Shown here: positions 26,809-35,392 of the stretch, in pieces
Layout: every line of letters starts with the position of its first letter
Numbering within the stretch: position 1 is the first letter of the stretch
Assembly: GCF_002161285.1 (NCBI RefSeq)
Contig: NZ_NFHH01000009.1
Span: forward strand, 62,001 to 126,000
DNA length: 64,000 bases
Direction: 5' to 3'
Source of the DNA: Blautia sp. An81
Lineage (GTDB): Bacteria; Bacillota; Clostridia; Lachnospirales; Lachnospiraceae
Translations under genes and position numbers: made by a program
Notes under the pieces: model-generated
Databases searched by the model: none
What the model saw: the letters and a program-made list of their open reading frames with translations, nothing else
What the model was told of the DNA's origin: nothing

Positions 26809-27534
26809 TCAGCCCTGGAACTCTTTTAGAGCGGCAGCTACAGACCGGGACATTTCCAGAGAAAAGTCTGCCTGATATTTCCGCTGACAGAATCGCTGCA
26901 TCCACTGGTCAAAGTCGGAGCCTTTTAAATCAGCAATGTTTTGGCGGATTTCTTCCGGAGAAAAATCAGGATAGGCATTTTCATGGACAATAAAGTCCAG
27001 GGCAGCCCTTTTGGGTTTTTCTCTTTCCTGCTGCTGAGGAGTAGGATATCCGAAGACCAGCATCAGCGCCGGAAAGACAAACTCAGGAAGATGGAGCAGT
27101 TCCCGATGGAGCTCATAGTTTTCCATTATATCTCCGATATAACAGGAACCGATTCCCAGGCTTTCTGCTGCAGTAACGGCATTTTGGGCAGCAATAGCAG
27201 CGTCTTCTACGGCAAGGAGAAAATCTCCGGGGCCGGGCCTTCTTGGGGAGCAGCCTGCGAGAGTGAAAGCCTGATACCACTTGTGAAAATCTGCACAGAA
27301 GATCAGGACCATTTTCCCAGTGGCAATAAAAGGCTGGTTGTCACAGGTCACAGACAGTTTGTCTTTTAATTCCTGGCTGGTAATATCCAGAATGGTGTAC
27401 ATTTGCTGATTTCCGGCAGTAGGGGCTTCTGTGGCGGCTCTAAGAATTTTTTCTTTGCAGTCAGAGGAAATTTCCCGGTCTGTATAAGAGCGGACAGACT
27501 TTCTGACAGCCAGTGCTTTTATGATTTCATTCAA
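26809..27534 (-). CDS. Nitroreductase-family flavoprotein
   Basis: This 241-residue FMN-dependent oxidoreductase has an N-terminal FMN phosphate-binding segment AVRKSVRSYTDREIS, then EAPTAGNQQMYTIL, a central AAQNAVTAAESLGIGSCYIG motif and FPALMLVFGYPTP. The C-terminal extension (PDFSPEEIRQNIADLKGSDF) resembles NfsA-like members. It likely reduces nitro compounds or quinones with NAD(P)H. The start is TTG 27534 with AGGAGG ten bases before; there is no in-frame ATG nearby. Convergent with the GNAT_C-type gene (22-base gap) and divergent from the HIT gene. Confidence 0.88.
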   Translation of the reverse strand: MNEIIKALAVRKSVRSYTDREISSDCKEKILRAATEAPTAGNQQMYTILDITSQELKDKLSVTCDNQPFIATGKMVLIFCADFHKWYQAFTLAGCSPRRPGPGDFLLAVEDAAIAAQNAVTAAESLGIGSCYIGDIMENYELHRELLHLPEFVFPALMLVFGYPTPQQQEREKPKRAALDFIVHENAYPDFSPEEIRQNIADLKGSDFDQWMQRFCQRKYQADFSLEMSRSVAAALKEFQG

Positions 27535-27625
27535 TGTTTAGGATCCTCCTTTTTATGCGAATTGTTCTGCTTCAGATCATTATAGGAAAAAAGTGGATTT
27601 TTGTCTACCGGCAGGGTATTTTTTC

Positions 27626-27654
27626 TTGAACAGCTCCATGAAAATGAATATAAT
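27626..27654 (+). promoter_or_regulatory. Promoter of the HIT gene
   Basis: TTGAAC (27626-27631), 17-base spacer, TATAAT (27649-27654). Confidence 0.65.
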
Positions 27655-27684
27655 AAATACAAGTGCAGAAAGGAGGATTTTTCT

Positions 27685-28104
27685 ATGAAGGATAGTAACT
27701 GTGCATATTGTATGGGAGGAGAACTGCTGGATAAATTTGGGATTAAGATCTGTGATCTGGATGTGAGCCAGCTGATCCTGTTTAAAGAGCAGAGTAAACC
27801 GGGAAGGTGCATTGTAGCCTATAAAGATCATGTAAGCGAGATCGTAGATATCAGTGACGAGGAGAGAAATCGGTTTATGGCAGATGTGACTCGGGCAGCG
27901 AGAGCTCTCCACAAAGCATTTCATCCCGACAAAGTAAACTATGGAGCATATGGAGATACAGGCTGCCATCTTCACATGCATCTGGTGCCTAAATACCAGG
28001 GCCAGGATGAATGGGGCGGAGTCTTCCAGATGAATCCGGATAAGAAATACCTCAGTCAGGAAGAATATGAAGAAATGATCGAAAAGATCAAAGAGTGTCT
28101 TTAA
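27685..28104 (+). CDS. HIT-family nucleotide hydrolase/transferase
   Basis: This 139-residue protein carries the histidine triad HLHMHLVPKY, the active site for hydrolysing nucleoside phosphoramidates or related nucleotides. An N-terminal CAYC pair may bind zinc, as in some HIT proteins. ATG 27685 follows AAAGGAGG; the upstream in-frame ATG at 27601 lies before the promoter and is rejected. Monocistronic, ended by hairpins at 28128-28239. Confidence 0.9.
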   Translation: MKDSNCAYCMGGELLDKFGIKICDLDVSQLILFKEQSKPGRCIVAYKDHVSEIVDISDEERNRFMADVTRAARALHKAFHPDKVNYGAYGDTGCHLHMHLVPKYQGQDEWGGVFQMNPDKKYLSQEEYEEMIEKIKECL

Positions 28105-28127
28105 AAAATTTTGAAAAAGAAAAGAGT

Positions 28128-28239
28128 GGGACCGCCTCATCTGGCAAAATCGGAATGTCTCCGGCATATGCCAAATGGGGCGGTCTCCATTACTTAGGGA
28201 CAGGAGACGGCTGGGAAAATGAGCCGTCTCCTGTCTTTT
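28128..28239. terminator. Two stacked terminator hairpins between HIT and kinase-like genes
   Basis: The first hairpin pairs GGGACCGCC (from 28128) with GGCGGTCTCC (to 28188) around a loop that contains TGGCA/TGCCA. The second is a perfect 14-bp stem, GACAGGAGACGGCT (28199-28212) with AGCCGTCTCCTGTC (28222-28235), then TTTT. Only the second has the full intrinsic terminator form. Confidence 0.75.
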
Positions 28240-28255
28240 GACAGCTCTCCTGAAT

Positions 28256-28852
28256 TTACAGGGCATTGTAAACATCTGCAAGAATTTTCAGGAGAAATTC
28301 CTGATCAAAGCGGCTGGTATCTATGCACATCTGATAATTGCTTAAATCCTGCCACTTTTCGTCCGTAAAGAATTCATAATAGGATTTCCTGGTCTTATCC
28401 ATCTTTTTTACCAGGGTTCTGGCGCTTTTTTCTTCTCTTCCCAGGCGTTCCATGATAGACTGAACACGGTACTCAAAAGGCGCATAGACAAAGAGGCTGA
28501 AACACTTATCGCCTAAGATGTAGTTTGCGCATCGGCCCACAATGATACAGTCCTCTTTTTGAGACAGTTCCTGGATCACCTGACTTTGGGTTTCAAATAA
28601 AACATCATTCATAGGGTGAAAATGATACTGGGGCTGCATCTGCATCTGTTCTTTTACAGGAAGCCGCCATTGACTGGCTTTCTTTTCATCTACTTTTTCC
28701 AGTTCTTTATAAGGAATCTGATTTTTTTCACTGGCCAGCTGGATCAGCTCTTTATCATAAAATCCAATCCCCAGTTTTTCGGCAAGAGCCTTTCCCAGAA
28801 GCCTTCCCCCGCTTCCATACATTCGATTGATCGTAATAATACGATGTGCCAT
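28256..28852 (-). CDS. Cytidylate kinase-like protein
   Basis: This 198-residue P-loop protein of the cytidylate-kinase-like family (PF13189) has N-terminal ITINRMYGSGGRLLGKALAE as phosphate-binding loop, FYDKELIQLA, and IIVGRCANYILGD. The family is widespread in Clostridia; its substrate is not established, and it is distinct from the housekeeping Cmk. SD GGAGG precedes the ATG. Confidence 0.85.
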   Translation of the reverse strand: MAHRIITINRMYGSGGRLLGKALAEKLGIGFYDKELIQLASEKNQIPYKELEKVDEKKASQWRLPVKEQMQMQPQYHFHPMNDVLFETQSQVIQELSQKEDCIIVGRCANYILGDKCFSLFVYAPFEYRVQSIMERLGREEKSARTLVKKMDKTRKSYYEFFTDEKWQDLSNYQMCIDTSRFDQEFLLKILADVYNAL

Positions 28853-29097
28853 AGAAATACCTCCCTTCTGCAGACACGATATTTTATGGTTAAATTATAG
28901 CACAGATTCGTAAAATCCTCCATGAAAAAGAAACCATAAAGAAGAATAAAATTGATGAAAATCGGGAATAAAAGGGGAAAATAACAGATACTGTTGCTTT
29001 TTCTGAAAATTTATATTATATTAAAGAATGAAATGCCAAAAACAAGGGCAAAAATAGAACAAATTCTATATGTGACATGGGAAAAAGGAGCAGTAAA

Positions 29098-30621
29098 ATG
29101 GAAAACAGAAATCGTGACAATACCACGAAATCGGCAAAAAAGAAAAAGAAGCGGATAAACCGCACTTTCCGTACTGTGGGAAAATTTCTGGTACTTATAC
29201 AGATGCTTTTGACCCTGATTTTTATCGCATTTACCTGGAGACTGGGTATGATTCCTGTAAAATATGTAGCAGGTCTGGGGGCAATCCTCCTAGTATTTGC
29301 AGCAGTTTTATTTACATTCCAGTCTATTTCCAGGGGGAAGGCGATTATCAGCAAATTGGTCAGCCTGCTGATGTCAGCTGTGCTGATATTCGGATCTGTA
29401 TATTTGTACCGGACGCATAATGCAATATGGGATATCAGTGGGGATACCCTGGGAACTCAGATAAACAGTATGCTAGTAGCAGTGAGAAGCGATGATCCGG
29501 CAGAAAAGGTGTCTGATACTTCTGACTATATATATGGCGTTCAACATGCAGAAGACGGAAGTGATGTGGACAAAGCTATGGAAATGGTCAATGAAGAAGC
29601 CGGAACAGAAGTTATGACAGCAGAGTACGAAACTTTGAATGAACAAGCGGGAGCCCTTTTAGATGGAAGCGTTCAGGCTATTGTTTATAACGAGGGTTAC
29701 GGCAGTATCCTGGATGAGGTTTATGAAAACTTCCAGGGGCAGATAAAGATCATTGCTCAGTACAGCATTGAAACAGAGACCGATACGGCAATCCAGGGCG
29801 AGGCAGCTGAGGTAAATGTAAAGAACGAAACATTTAGTGTTTATATCAGCGGAATTGATGTATATGGACCGGTAAGTACCAAGAGCAGAAGCGACGTAAA
29901 TATCATTGCTACTGTAAATCCGAGTACAAAACAGATCCTGCTTACCAATACGCCAAGAGATTATTATGTGACCATCCCTGGAGTAAGTGGAGACAGTAAA
30001 GATAAGCTGACTCATGCAGGTATTTATGGTGTGGACAAGTCTATGGAGACTCTGGAGAACCTTTATGGTATTGAAATTCCTTTCTATGCAAGGGTGAACT
30101 TTACTTCTCTGATCACTCTGGTAGACGCCATGGGGGGCATTGATGTAAATTCTGAGTATGCCTTTACTACTAATGGTGACGGCGGCGTTGCGCTCAATGT
30201 TCAGGAAGGTATCAACCATTTTGACGGACAACAGGCTCTGGCTTTCTCAAGAGAACGTTATAGTCTTGAAGGAGGAGATAACCAGAGAGGAAAGAACCAG
30301 ATGGCGGTTATCCAGGCTATGATCCAGAAGATGCTGACACCGGAGATGCTGCTGAAGGCTCCGGATCTGATCTCTCAGGTCAGTGACAGTGTAGAGACAA
30401 ATATGGCTATGGATCAGATTCAGGAACTGATTCAGAGTCAGTTAAACAGCGGCGGCAGCTGGAACATCAAGTCAGTAGCAGCAGAGGGAACTGGAGACAG
30501 CCAGTACTGTTATTCTATGCCAGGGACTGCTCTGTATGTTATGCAGCCAGATCAGGCAAGTGTGGACAGCATAAAGAGCGAGATGCAGGCTGTGACAAAT
30601 GGAGAAATCCTTACACAGTAA
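29098..30621 (+). CDS. LytR-CpsA-Psr (LCP) family cell-wall glycopolymer transferase
   Basis: This 507-residue membrane-anchored protein has a Lys-rich cytoplasmic N-terminus, three closely spaced helices (about residues 25-110), then an extracellular region. An accessory domain precedes the LCP core, which starts near residue 265 with SDVNIIATVNPSTKQILLTN and contains the TPRDYYV arginine motif, HAGIYGVDKSMETLENLYGI, NFTSLITLVDAMGGIDVNS and AFSRERYSLEGGDNQRGKNQ. LCP proteins attach teichoic-acid-like or capsular polymers to peptidoglycan. ATG 29098 follows AAGGAG; ATG 29077 is a weaker alternative. Monocistronic. Confidence 0.9.
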   Translation: MENRNRDNTTKSAKKKKKRINRTFRTVGKFLVLIQMLLTLIFIAFTWRLGMIPVKYVAGLGAILLVFAAVLFTFQSISRGKAIISKLVSLLMSAVLIFGSVYLYRTHNAIWDISGDTLGTQINSMLVAVRSDDPAEKVSDTSDYIYGVQHAEDGSDVDKAMEMVNEEAGTEVMTAEYETLNEQAGALLDGSVQAIVYNEGYGSILDEVYENFQGQIKIIAQYSIETETDTAIQGEAAEVNVKNETFSVYISGIDVYGPVSTKSRSDVNIIATVNPSTKQILLTNTPRDYYVTIPGVSGDSKDKLTHAGIYGVDKSMETLENLYGIEIPFYARVNFTSLITLVDAMGGIDVNSEYAFTTNGDGGVALNVQEGINHFDGQQALAFSRERYSLEGGDNQRGKNQMAVIQAMIQKMLTPEMLLKAPDLISQVSDSVETNMAMDQIQELIQSQLNSGGSWNIKSVAAEGTGDSQYCYSMPGTALYVMQPDQASVDSIKSEMQAVTNGEILTQ

Positions 30622-30649
30622 TTTGCATATAGCAGAATATAATGAAGCA

Positions 30650-30697
30650 AAGAGGGGATTCCTCAGTCATTTAGGACTTTGGAATCCCCTCTTTTTT
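30650..30697. terminator. Terminator between LCP gene and sigG
   Basis: AAAGAGGGGATTCC (30649-30662) pairs with GGAATCCCCTCTTT (30681-30694) and is followed by T6. A second small hairpin AATCCTGC/GCAGGATT lies at 30698-30716. Confidence 0.85.
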
Positions 30698-30728
30698 AAT
30701 CCTGCAAAGCAGGATTCCTAAAAAACAC

Positions 30729-31508
30729 TCAAGTACGGAGATATGAGCGCATATTTTTCAGCGCATGTTTTTCCAGGCGGCTGACCTGAGCCTGGGAAAT
30801 GCCGATTTCCTGGGCTACTTCCATCTGAGTTTTTCCCTGGTAAAAACGCATCTCTATAATATTTCTGTCCCTTTCATCCAGACGTTTCAGGGCTTCTTTC
30901 AGAGAAATATCTTCTACCCAGTTTTCCTCTTTATTTTTTTTGTCACTGATCTGATCCATGACATACAGTGTGTCTCCGCCTTCTGTATATACTGGTTCAT
31001 ATAGGCTTACCGGGCTTTGGATAGCATCCAGAGCATAGACGATCTCTTCTTTCTCAATTCCAATCTCACTGGCGATTTCATTGATGGTAGGCTCTTTCAG
31101 ATTTTGTTTTATATAGTTTTCTTTTGCATAAATAGCTTTGTAGGCTGTGTCTCTTAAAGAACGGCTGACCCGGATAGAATTGTTGTCCCGGAGATAACGG
31201 CGGATTTCTCCAATGATCATGGGGACGGCATAAGTAGAAAATTTTACATTCAGAGTGGTATCAAAGTTGTCGATGGCTTTTATCAGGCCGATGCAGCCGA
31301 TCTGGAATAAATCATCGGGATTTTCACTGCTGCTGGAAAAACGTTTGATAACGCTTAAGACCAGACGGAGATTTCCTTTGATATACTGTTCTCTCGCTTC
31401 CATGTCACCTTGTTTTATCCGTTCAAACAACACCTCTTTTTCATCATTTGTGAGAATGGGAAGTCGTGAAGTGTTCACTCCGCAGATTTCAACCTTATTA
31501 AGTGCCAT
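30729..31508 (-). CDS. sigG: RNA polymerase sporulation sigma factor SigG
   Basis: This 259-residue protein is full length and colinear with B. subtilis SigG. It begins MALNKVEICGVNTSRLP (cf. the NKVEICGVDTSKLP start in B. subtilis). Region 2 includes NLRLVLSVIKRF, DDLFQIGCIGLIKAIDNFD and FSTYAVPMIIGEIRRYLRDN; region 4 has GKTQMEVAQEIGISQAQVSR. It directs late forespore gene expression during endospore formation. ATG 31508 follows AGGAGGATT; the upstream open extension is not conserved. In many spore-formers sigG follows spoIIGA-sigE; here the upstream side holds divergent tRNA genes instead. Confidence 0.95.
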   Translation of the reverse strand: MALNKVEICGVNTSRLPILTNDEKEVLFERIKQGDMEAREQYIKGNLRLVLSVIKRFSSSSENPDDLFQIGCIGLIKAIDNFDTTLNVKFSTYAVPMIIGEIRRYLRDNNSIRVSRSLRDTAYKAIYAKENYIKQNLKEPTINEIASEIGIEKEEIVYALDAIQSPVSLYEPVYTEGGDTLYVMDQISDKKNKEENWVEDISLKEALKRLDERDRNIIEMRFYQGKTQMEVAQEIGISQAQVSRLEKHALKNMRSYLRT

Positions 31509-31770
31509 AGCAAGAATCCTCCTGTCGCATAATAGAAATGCTGCTAATGCAGATGTTCTCTTAAAATGATTCTCACCAGGCAGAAACAATATACGGCTAA
31601 GGAGAAAATTTAATAAAGTTTTGACCCTTGACAGTAACAAAACCTTTACTTTTGCGGACAGATAAATACTTATATTAGAAAAAATGAGAAATTTTGAAAA
31701 AAACTGTTGACATTTCTGCGAAACATATTATATAATAGCAAAGCAGTCGGCGATAAGGCCGAATGAGAAC

Positions 31771-31843
31771 GGGATCTTAGCTCAGCTGGGAGAGCATCTG
31801 CCTTACAAGCAGAGGGTCATAGGTTCGAGCCCTATAGGTCCCA
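31771..31843 (+). tRNA. tRNA-Val (anticodon TAC), copy 1
   Basis: The 73-base cloverleaf has acceptor GGGATCT/AGGTCCC, D-arm AGCTCAGCTGGGAGAGC, anticodon loop CTTACAA giving TAC, and T-arm GGTTCGAGCC. CCA is not encoded. Confidence 0.95.
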
Positions 31844-31873
31844 TTCTTTTGCAAAAAAGCAGAAGAGAAATGT

Positions 31874-31947
31874 GGCGAGATAGCTCAGTTGGCTAGAGCA
31901 TACGGTTCATACCCGTAGTGTCGAGGGTTCGAATCCCCCTCTCGCTA
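31874..31947 (+). tRNA. tRNA-Met (anticodon CAT), copy 1
   Basis: The 74-base cloverleaf has anticodon loop TTCATAC giving CAT and T-loop GGTTCGAATCC. The G1-T72 type acceptor pair and A-rich D-arm fit elongator Met; a lysidine-modified Ile tRNA cannot be fully excluded by eye. Confidence 0.9.
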
Positions 31948-31974
31948 CTTGCCGAAAGGCATTAAAAATGAAAT

Positions 31975-32047
31975 GGGATCTTAGCTCAGCTGGGAGAGCA
32001 TCTGCCTTACAAGCAGAGGGTCATAGGTTCGAGCCCTATAGGTCCCA
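31975..32047 (+). tRNA. tRNA-Val (anticodon TAC), copy 2
   Basis: Sequence is identical to copy 1 over all 73 bases, 204 bases downstream, and part of a tandem duplication. Confidence 0.95.
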
Positions 32048-32078
32048 TTCTTTTGCGAAAAAAGCAGAAGAGGAATAT

Positions 32079-32152
32079 GGCGAGATAGCTCAGTTGGCTA
32101 GAGCATACGGTTCATACCCGTAGTGTCGAGGGTTCGAATCCCCCTCTCGCTA
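32079..32152 (+). tRNA. tRNA-Met (anticodon CAT), copy 2
   Basis: Sequence matches copy 1 and lies 205 bases downstream. The spacer before it (TTCTTTTGC...GCAGAAGAG) also matches the spacer in the first unit with only small differences. Confidence 0.9.
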
Positions 32153-32158
32153 TGAATA

Positions 32159-32194
32159 AAAACAGGCTGTCCTTTTGGACGGCCTGTTTTCTTT
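32159..32194 (+). terminator. Terminator of the tRNA cluster
   Basis: AACAGGCTGTCC / GGACGGCCTGTT stem followed by TTCTTTT. Confidence 0.85.
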
Positions 32195-32247
32195 TACATA
32201 AAATCTGATATTTGCTGAAGAGATGGACAGAAGGAAGTATGCAGAAC

Positions 32248-33042
32248 TCAGAGCTTCCTGGTCTTGGCGATGCAAGCCCGCACTGCATCCATTACTGCAG
32301 AACGCATACCTTCTTTTTCCAGTACGTTTACTCCTTCTATGGTGGTGCCTCCGGGAGAGCAGACCATATCTTTCAGAGCTCCGGGATGAAGGCCGGTTTC
32401 CAGGACCATTTTTGCACTTCCTAAAACAGACTGGGCTGCAAATTCATAAGCCTGTTTTCTGGGCATTCCCTCGGCTACTGCACCGTCTGCCAGGGCTTCT
32501 ATGAACATAAAGACAAATGCAGGAGAACTTCCGCTGACAGCTCCTACGATATCCAGGATAGGCTCTGTGACTACTGCAGCTTTTCCGAAAGAGCCTAAAA
32601 GACTGAGGACTTTGGAAATTTCTTCCTGAGATACCAGATCATCGGGACAAACGCCGGTGATCCCTTCACCTACCAGAGCGGGAGTGTTGGGCATGGTGCG
32701 GATAATCTTGCGGTTCTGACCAAAATGTTCTTTCAGCCATGCCAGAGTCTTTCCGGCAGCAATGGATACAAGGACCTGCTCTTTTTTCAGACTATCTCGG
32801 ATCTGATCAGCTACTTCTTCACAGAACTGAGGTTTTACAGCCAGAAAAAGATAATCTGCCTGGGAGGCTACAGCCAGGTTGTCTATAGTACAGGTAATGC
32901 CCAAAGTGTCCTGTACCTTTAGGGCAGAGGATTCTGTTTTTACAGAGGCAATGATTTCTTCTCTGGTTACGATTCCCTTTTTTAATGCGCCGTTAATGAC
33001 TGCAGAAGCCATATTTCCGCAGCCGATAAATCCAAATTTCAT
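32248..33042 (-). CDS. proC: Pyrroline-5-carboxylate reductase
   Basis: This 264-residue enzyme reduces 1-pyrroline-5-carboxylate to proline with NAD(P)H, the last step of proline synthesis. The Rossmann motif GFIGCGNMASAVINGALKKG, AVKPQ, MPNTPALVGEG and the signature GSAKMVLETGLHPGALKDMV with SPGGTTIEG are present. SD AGGAGG before the ATG. Monocistronic; proA/proB are not in the window. Confidence 0.95.
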   Translation of the reverse strand: MKFGFIGCGNMASAVINGALKKGIVTREEIIASVKTESSALKVQDTLGITCTIDNLAVASQADYLFLAVKPQFCEEVADQIRDSLKKEQVLVSIAAGKTLAWLKEHFGQNRKIIRTMPNTPALVGEGITGVCPDDLVSQEEISKVLSLLGSFGKAAVVTEPILDIVGAVSGSSPAFVFMFIEALADGAVAEGMPRKQAYEFAAQSVLGSAKMVLETGLHPGALKDMVCSPGGTTIEGVNVLEKEGMRSAVMDAVRACIAKTRKL

Positions 33043-33210
33043 TTATGAGACCTCCTGTTGTTTTTTCTCCATTATGAAGGCCGGGGGAGAATTTTGCAAG
33101 AGTGAATTACGCAGGTGTCCCTTGTAACCCCAGTCCAGATGTGCTATCCTAAAAGACAGCAGTCTGGCTGATGACCGGACTATTTTCGTGAGATAAAGGA
33201 GAAGAAAATT

Positions 33211-33477
33211 ATGAACATAAGCAAAGAAGTATTTACCGTTTATCACTGTAAATCCTGCAACAAGATCGAGGTGACCCAGTATATTTCCAGAGAGCAGATG
33301 GAAGAGCTGGGATTTACTGAAGAAGAGCTGCGGCCTATCTGCCCGGTTACTGGAAGTTCAGACCTGGAAGAACTTGGCCAGATGACAGAGAATGAACTGC
33401 GCCATTTTTCCTACAGCGACGTTGAAGGAATCAAGAAATATATGGAGGACAGAAAAAATCCGGCTCCTCGTCTGTAG
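33211..33477 (+). CDS. Small protein with zinc-ribbon-like N-terminus, unknown function
   Basis: This 88-residue soluble acidic protein has CKSCNK at residues 13-18 and CPVTGSSD about 30 residues later, which could make a three-ligand metal site. No known family is recognised. The ribosome site AAAGGAGAAG and the good codon use support it. Monocistronic, with a terminator 43 bases after the stop. Confidence 0.7.
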   Translation: MNISKEVFTVYHCKSCNKIEVTQYISREQMEELGFTEEELRPICPVTGSSDLEELGQMTENELRHFSYSDVEGIKKYMEDRKNPAPRL

Positions 33478-33519
33478 GAACGGTGTCAATTCCCGGAAAA
33501 GTACATATTTTATAATATA

Positions 33520-33556
33520 CCCCGCGCAAGAAAAAGCCTGCTGCGGGGCTTTTCTT
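33520..33556 (+). terminator. Terminator after the small protein gene
   Basis: CCCCGC (33520-33525) pairs with GCGGGG (33543-33548), followed by CTTTTCTTT. Confidence 0.7.
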
Positions 33557-33608
33557 TCATATTGTTTCTGAAAGAATGAGAAGATGTATTTTAGGAAGGG
33601 AGAAAAGC

Positions 33609-34643
33609 ATGAAAAAGATTACCGCTTTCCTTTGTACTGGGATTCTGGCCCTGGGGCTTTTGCTTACAGGCTGCGGGGAAGATAAGACAGCAGAAGAAAC
33701 CGGAGAAGAAACTGCCCAAAGAGAAGAACTGCAAAGAGTTACACTGAACGAAGTTGCCCATTCTATTTTTTACGCGCCTCAGTACGTGGCTATAGAAGAG
33801 GGCTATTTTGTGGAAGAAGGCATTAAGCTGGAATTAGTTACCGGTTTTGGGGCTGATAAGGTAATGGCTTCTGTGCTTTCGGGAGAATCAGATATTGGCT
33901 TTATGGGGTCAGAATCTTCTATTTACGCCTATCAGCAGGGAGCCAACGATCCGGTGATAAACTTTGCCCAGCTTACCCAGAGAGCCGGAAACTTTGTGGT
34001 GGCAAGAGAAGAAATGCCGGATTTCCAGTGGACAGATCTGATTGGCAGGGATGTTCTCGGAGGAAGAAAAAGCGGAATGCCGGAAATGGTTTTTGAGTAT
34101 ATCCTGAAACAGAAGGGAATCGATCCGGATAAAGATCTGAATATTGACCGCAGCATTGATTTTGGCTCTACAGCGGCGGCTTTTGCAGGAGGACAGGGAG
34201 AATTCAGTATTGAATTTGAGCCTTCCGCCACTGCCCTGGAACAGGAAGGGGCAGGATATGTTGTGGCATCCTGCGGTGTAGAATCCGGATATGTGCCATA
34301 TACGGCATACAGTGCTAAAAAAAGCTATATAGAAAAGAATCCGGAAATCATACAGGGATTTGTCAATGCTCTTCAGCGGGGGATGGATTATGTGAATACC
34401 CATACTCCTGAGGAGATAGCCAGGATCATCCAGCCTCAGTTTGAGGAAAATGACCTGGAAACCATTACTACGATTGTGGAGAGATATCAGGAGCAGGATA
34501 CCTGGAAAGAAAATCTTATCTTCCAGGAAGAAAGCTTTGAACTGCTCCAGGATATTCTGGACAGTGCAGGGGAGCTGGAAGAGAGAGTTCCCTATGAGGA
34601 ACTGGTAGATGTATCCTATGCTGAAAAAGCTGTGGAAAAGTAG
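33609..34643 (+). CDS. NMT1/THI5-like substrate-binding lipoprotein
   Basis: This 344-residue lipoprotein has signal MKKITAFLCTGILALGLLL and lipobox LTGC. The mature part resembles SsuA/ThiY-type binding proteins: EVAHSIFYAPQYVAIEEGYF, a GADKVMASVLSGESDIGFMG motif, and GRKSGMPEMVFEYIL. Members bind thiamine precursors, sulfonates, nitrate or related small molecules. No permease or ATPase gene adjoins it, so its transporter partner is elsewhere or it acts as a sensor. ATG 33609 (GGGAG upstream) is preferred over ATG 33576. Ends at a strong terminator. Confidence 0.85.
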   Translation: MKKITAFLCTGILALGLLLTGCGEDKTAEETGEETAQREELQRVTLNEVAHSIFYAPQYVAIEEGYFVEEGIKLELVTGFGADKVMASVLSGESDIGFMGSESSIYAYQQGANDPVINFAQLTQRAGNFVVAREEMPDFQWTDLIGRDVLGGRKSGMPEMVFEYILKQKGIDPDKDLNIDRSIDFGSTAAAFAGGQGEFSIEFEPSATALEQEGAGYVVASCGVESGYVPYTAYSAKKSYIEKNPEIIQGFVNALQRGMDYVNTHTPEEIARIIQPQFEENDLETITTIVERYQEQDTWKENLIFQEESFELLQDILDSAGELEERVPYEELVDVSYAEKAVEK

Positions 34644-34657
34644 CAGAAGATAAAGAT

Positions 34658-34717
34658 AAGCAGCCGGAAAGGGATGGCTTCAAAGAGAAAGCTTTCAGAC
34701 AGTTTCCGGCTGCTTTA
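34658..34717. terminator. Terminator between binding protein and CYTH gene
   Basis: AAGCAGCCGGAAA (34658-34670) pairs perfectly with TTTCCGGCTGCTT (34703-34715); T/A runs on both sides make it usable in both directions. Confidence 0.85.
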
Positions 34718-34725
34718 AAATACGG

Positions 34726-35202
34726 TCAGGAAAGGTCTCCTCTGTTTTGGACGGATAAATCTTTCCTGGAAAGGGTGCTGTTGTGGTAGGCGCTTGAGAA
34801 TGTTACATCCTCTCCAAACCATTCCGGGGGAATAAAGGCGTTGGCTTTTTCTTCTGTAGGAAATTCCACTTCTGCCAGCCAAAGTCCTTCATAAGGTTCG
34901 TCAAAGACATCCAGTTCAATGGTGAGGCCGTCAGTAAGGGGAAGAAGGTATCTTGTTTTGGAAAGGATGATCCCGTCTGCCTTTTTGAGGAGATGCTCAT
35001 AGGCTTCTTTGTTCAGAGGAAGGTTGTATTCCTCCCGGACCATCAGACCTCCGCCTTTATAGGTGAGAAAATAATCTGTATCCTGACGGCGGATACGGAC
35101 TACGGGATTTGTGCAGAGATAGGCCTGCTGAATTTTTTTATGAGGATAACTTTCCAGATCATCCGGAAGCCTGTGTATCAGATATTTTCTCTCAATTTCC
35201 AT
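34726..35202 (-). CDS. CYTH-domain protein (triphosphate tunnel enzyme family)
   Basis: This 158-residue protein starts with the defining EIERKYLI motif. Alternating basic and acidic strands follow (VRIRRQDTDYFLTYK, LTIELDVFDEP, LWLAEVEFPTEEKA) that line a tunnel binding triphosphates and metal ions. Bacterial members act as inorganic triphosphatases, thiamine triphosphatases or class IV adenylate cyclases; the short form here is typical of triphosphatase-like members. SD GGAGG before ATG. Confidence 0.88.
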   Translation of the reverse strand: MEIERKYLIHRLPDDLESYPHKKIQQAYLCTNPVVRIRRQDTDYFLTYKGGGLMVREEYNLPLNKEAYEHLLKKADGIILSKTRYLLPLTDGLTIELDVFDEPYEGLWLAEVEFPTEEKANAFIPPEWFGEDVTFSSAYHNSTLSRKDLSVQNRGDLS

Positions 35203-35392
35203 GGATATGCCTCCTGTTTCTTTTTCTTAAGTTATATCACAGACAGAGGGAAAAGCAAAGGGCCGGATTTCTTAATAAAAATTTTAAATCAGGCAGCGGC
35301 AAAGTATGTTACAATATTCCATAGGCAGCCGGATTCAGGAGGAAAGAAAAGTCCTCCATGAAACAGGCAAAAAGGAAAGAGAGGAAAAAATA

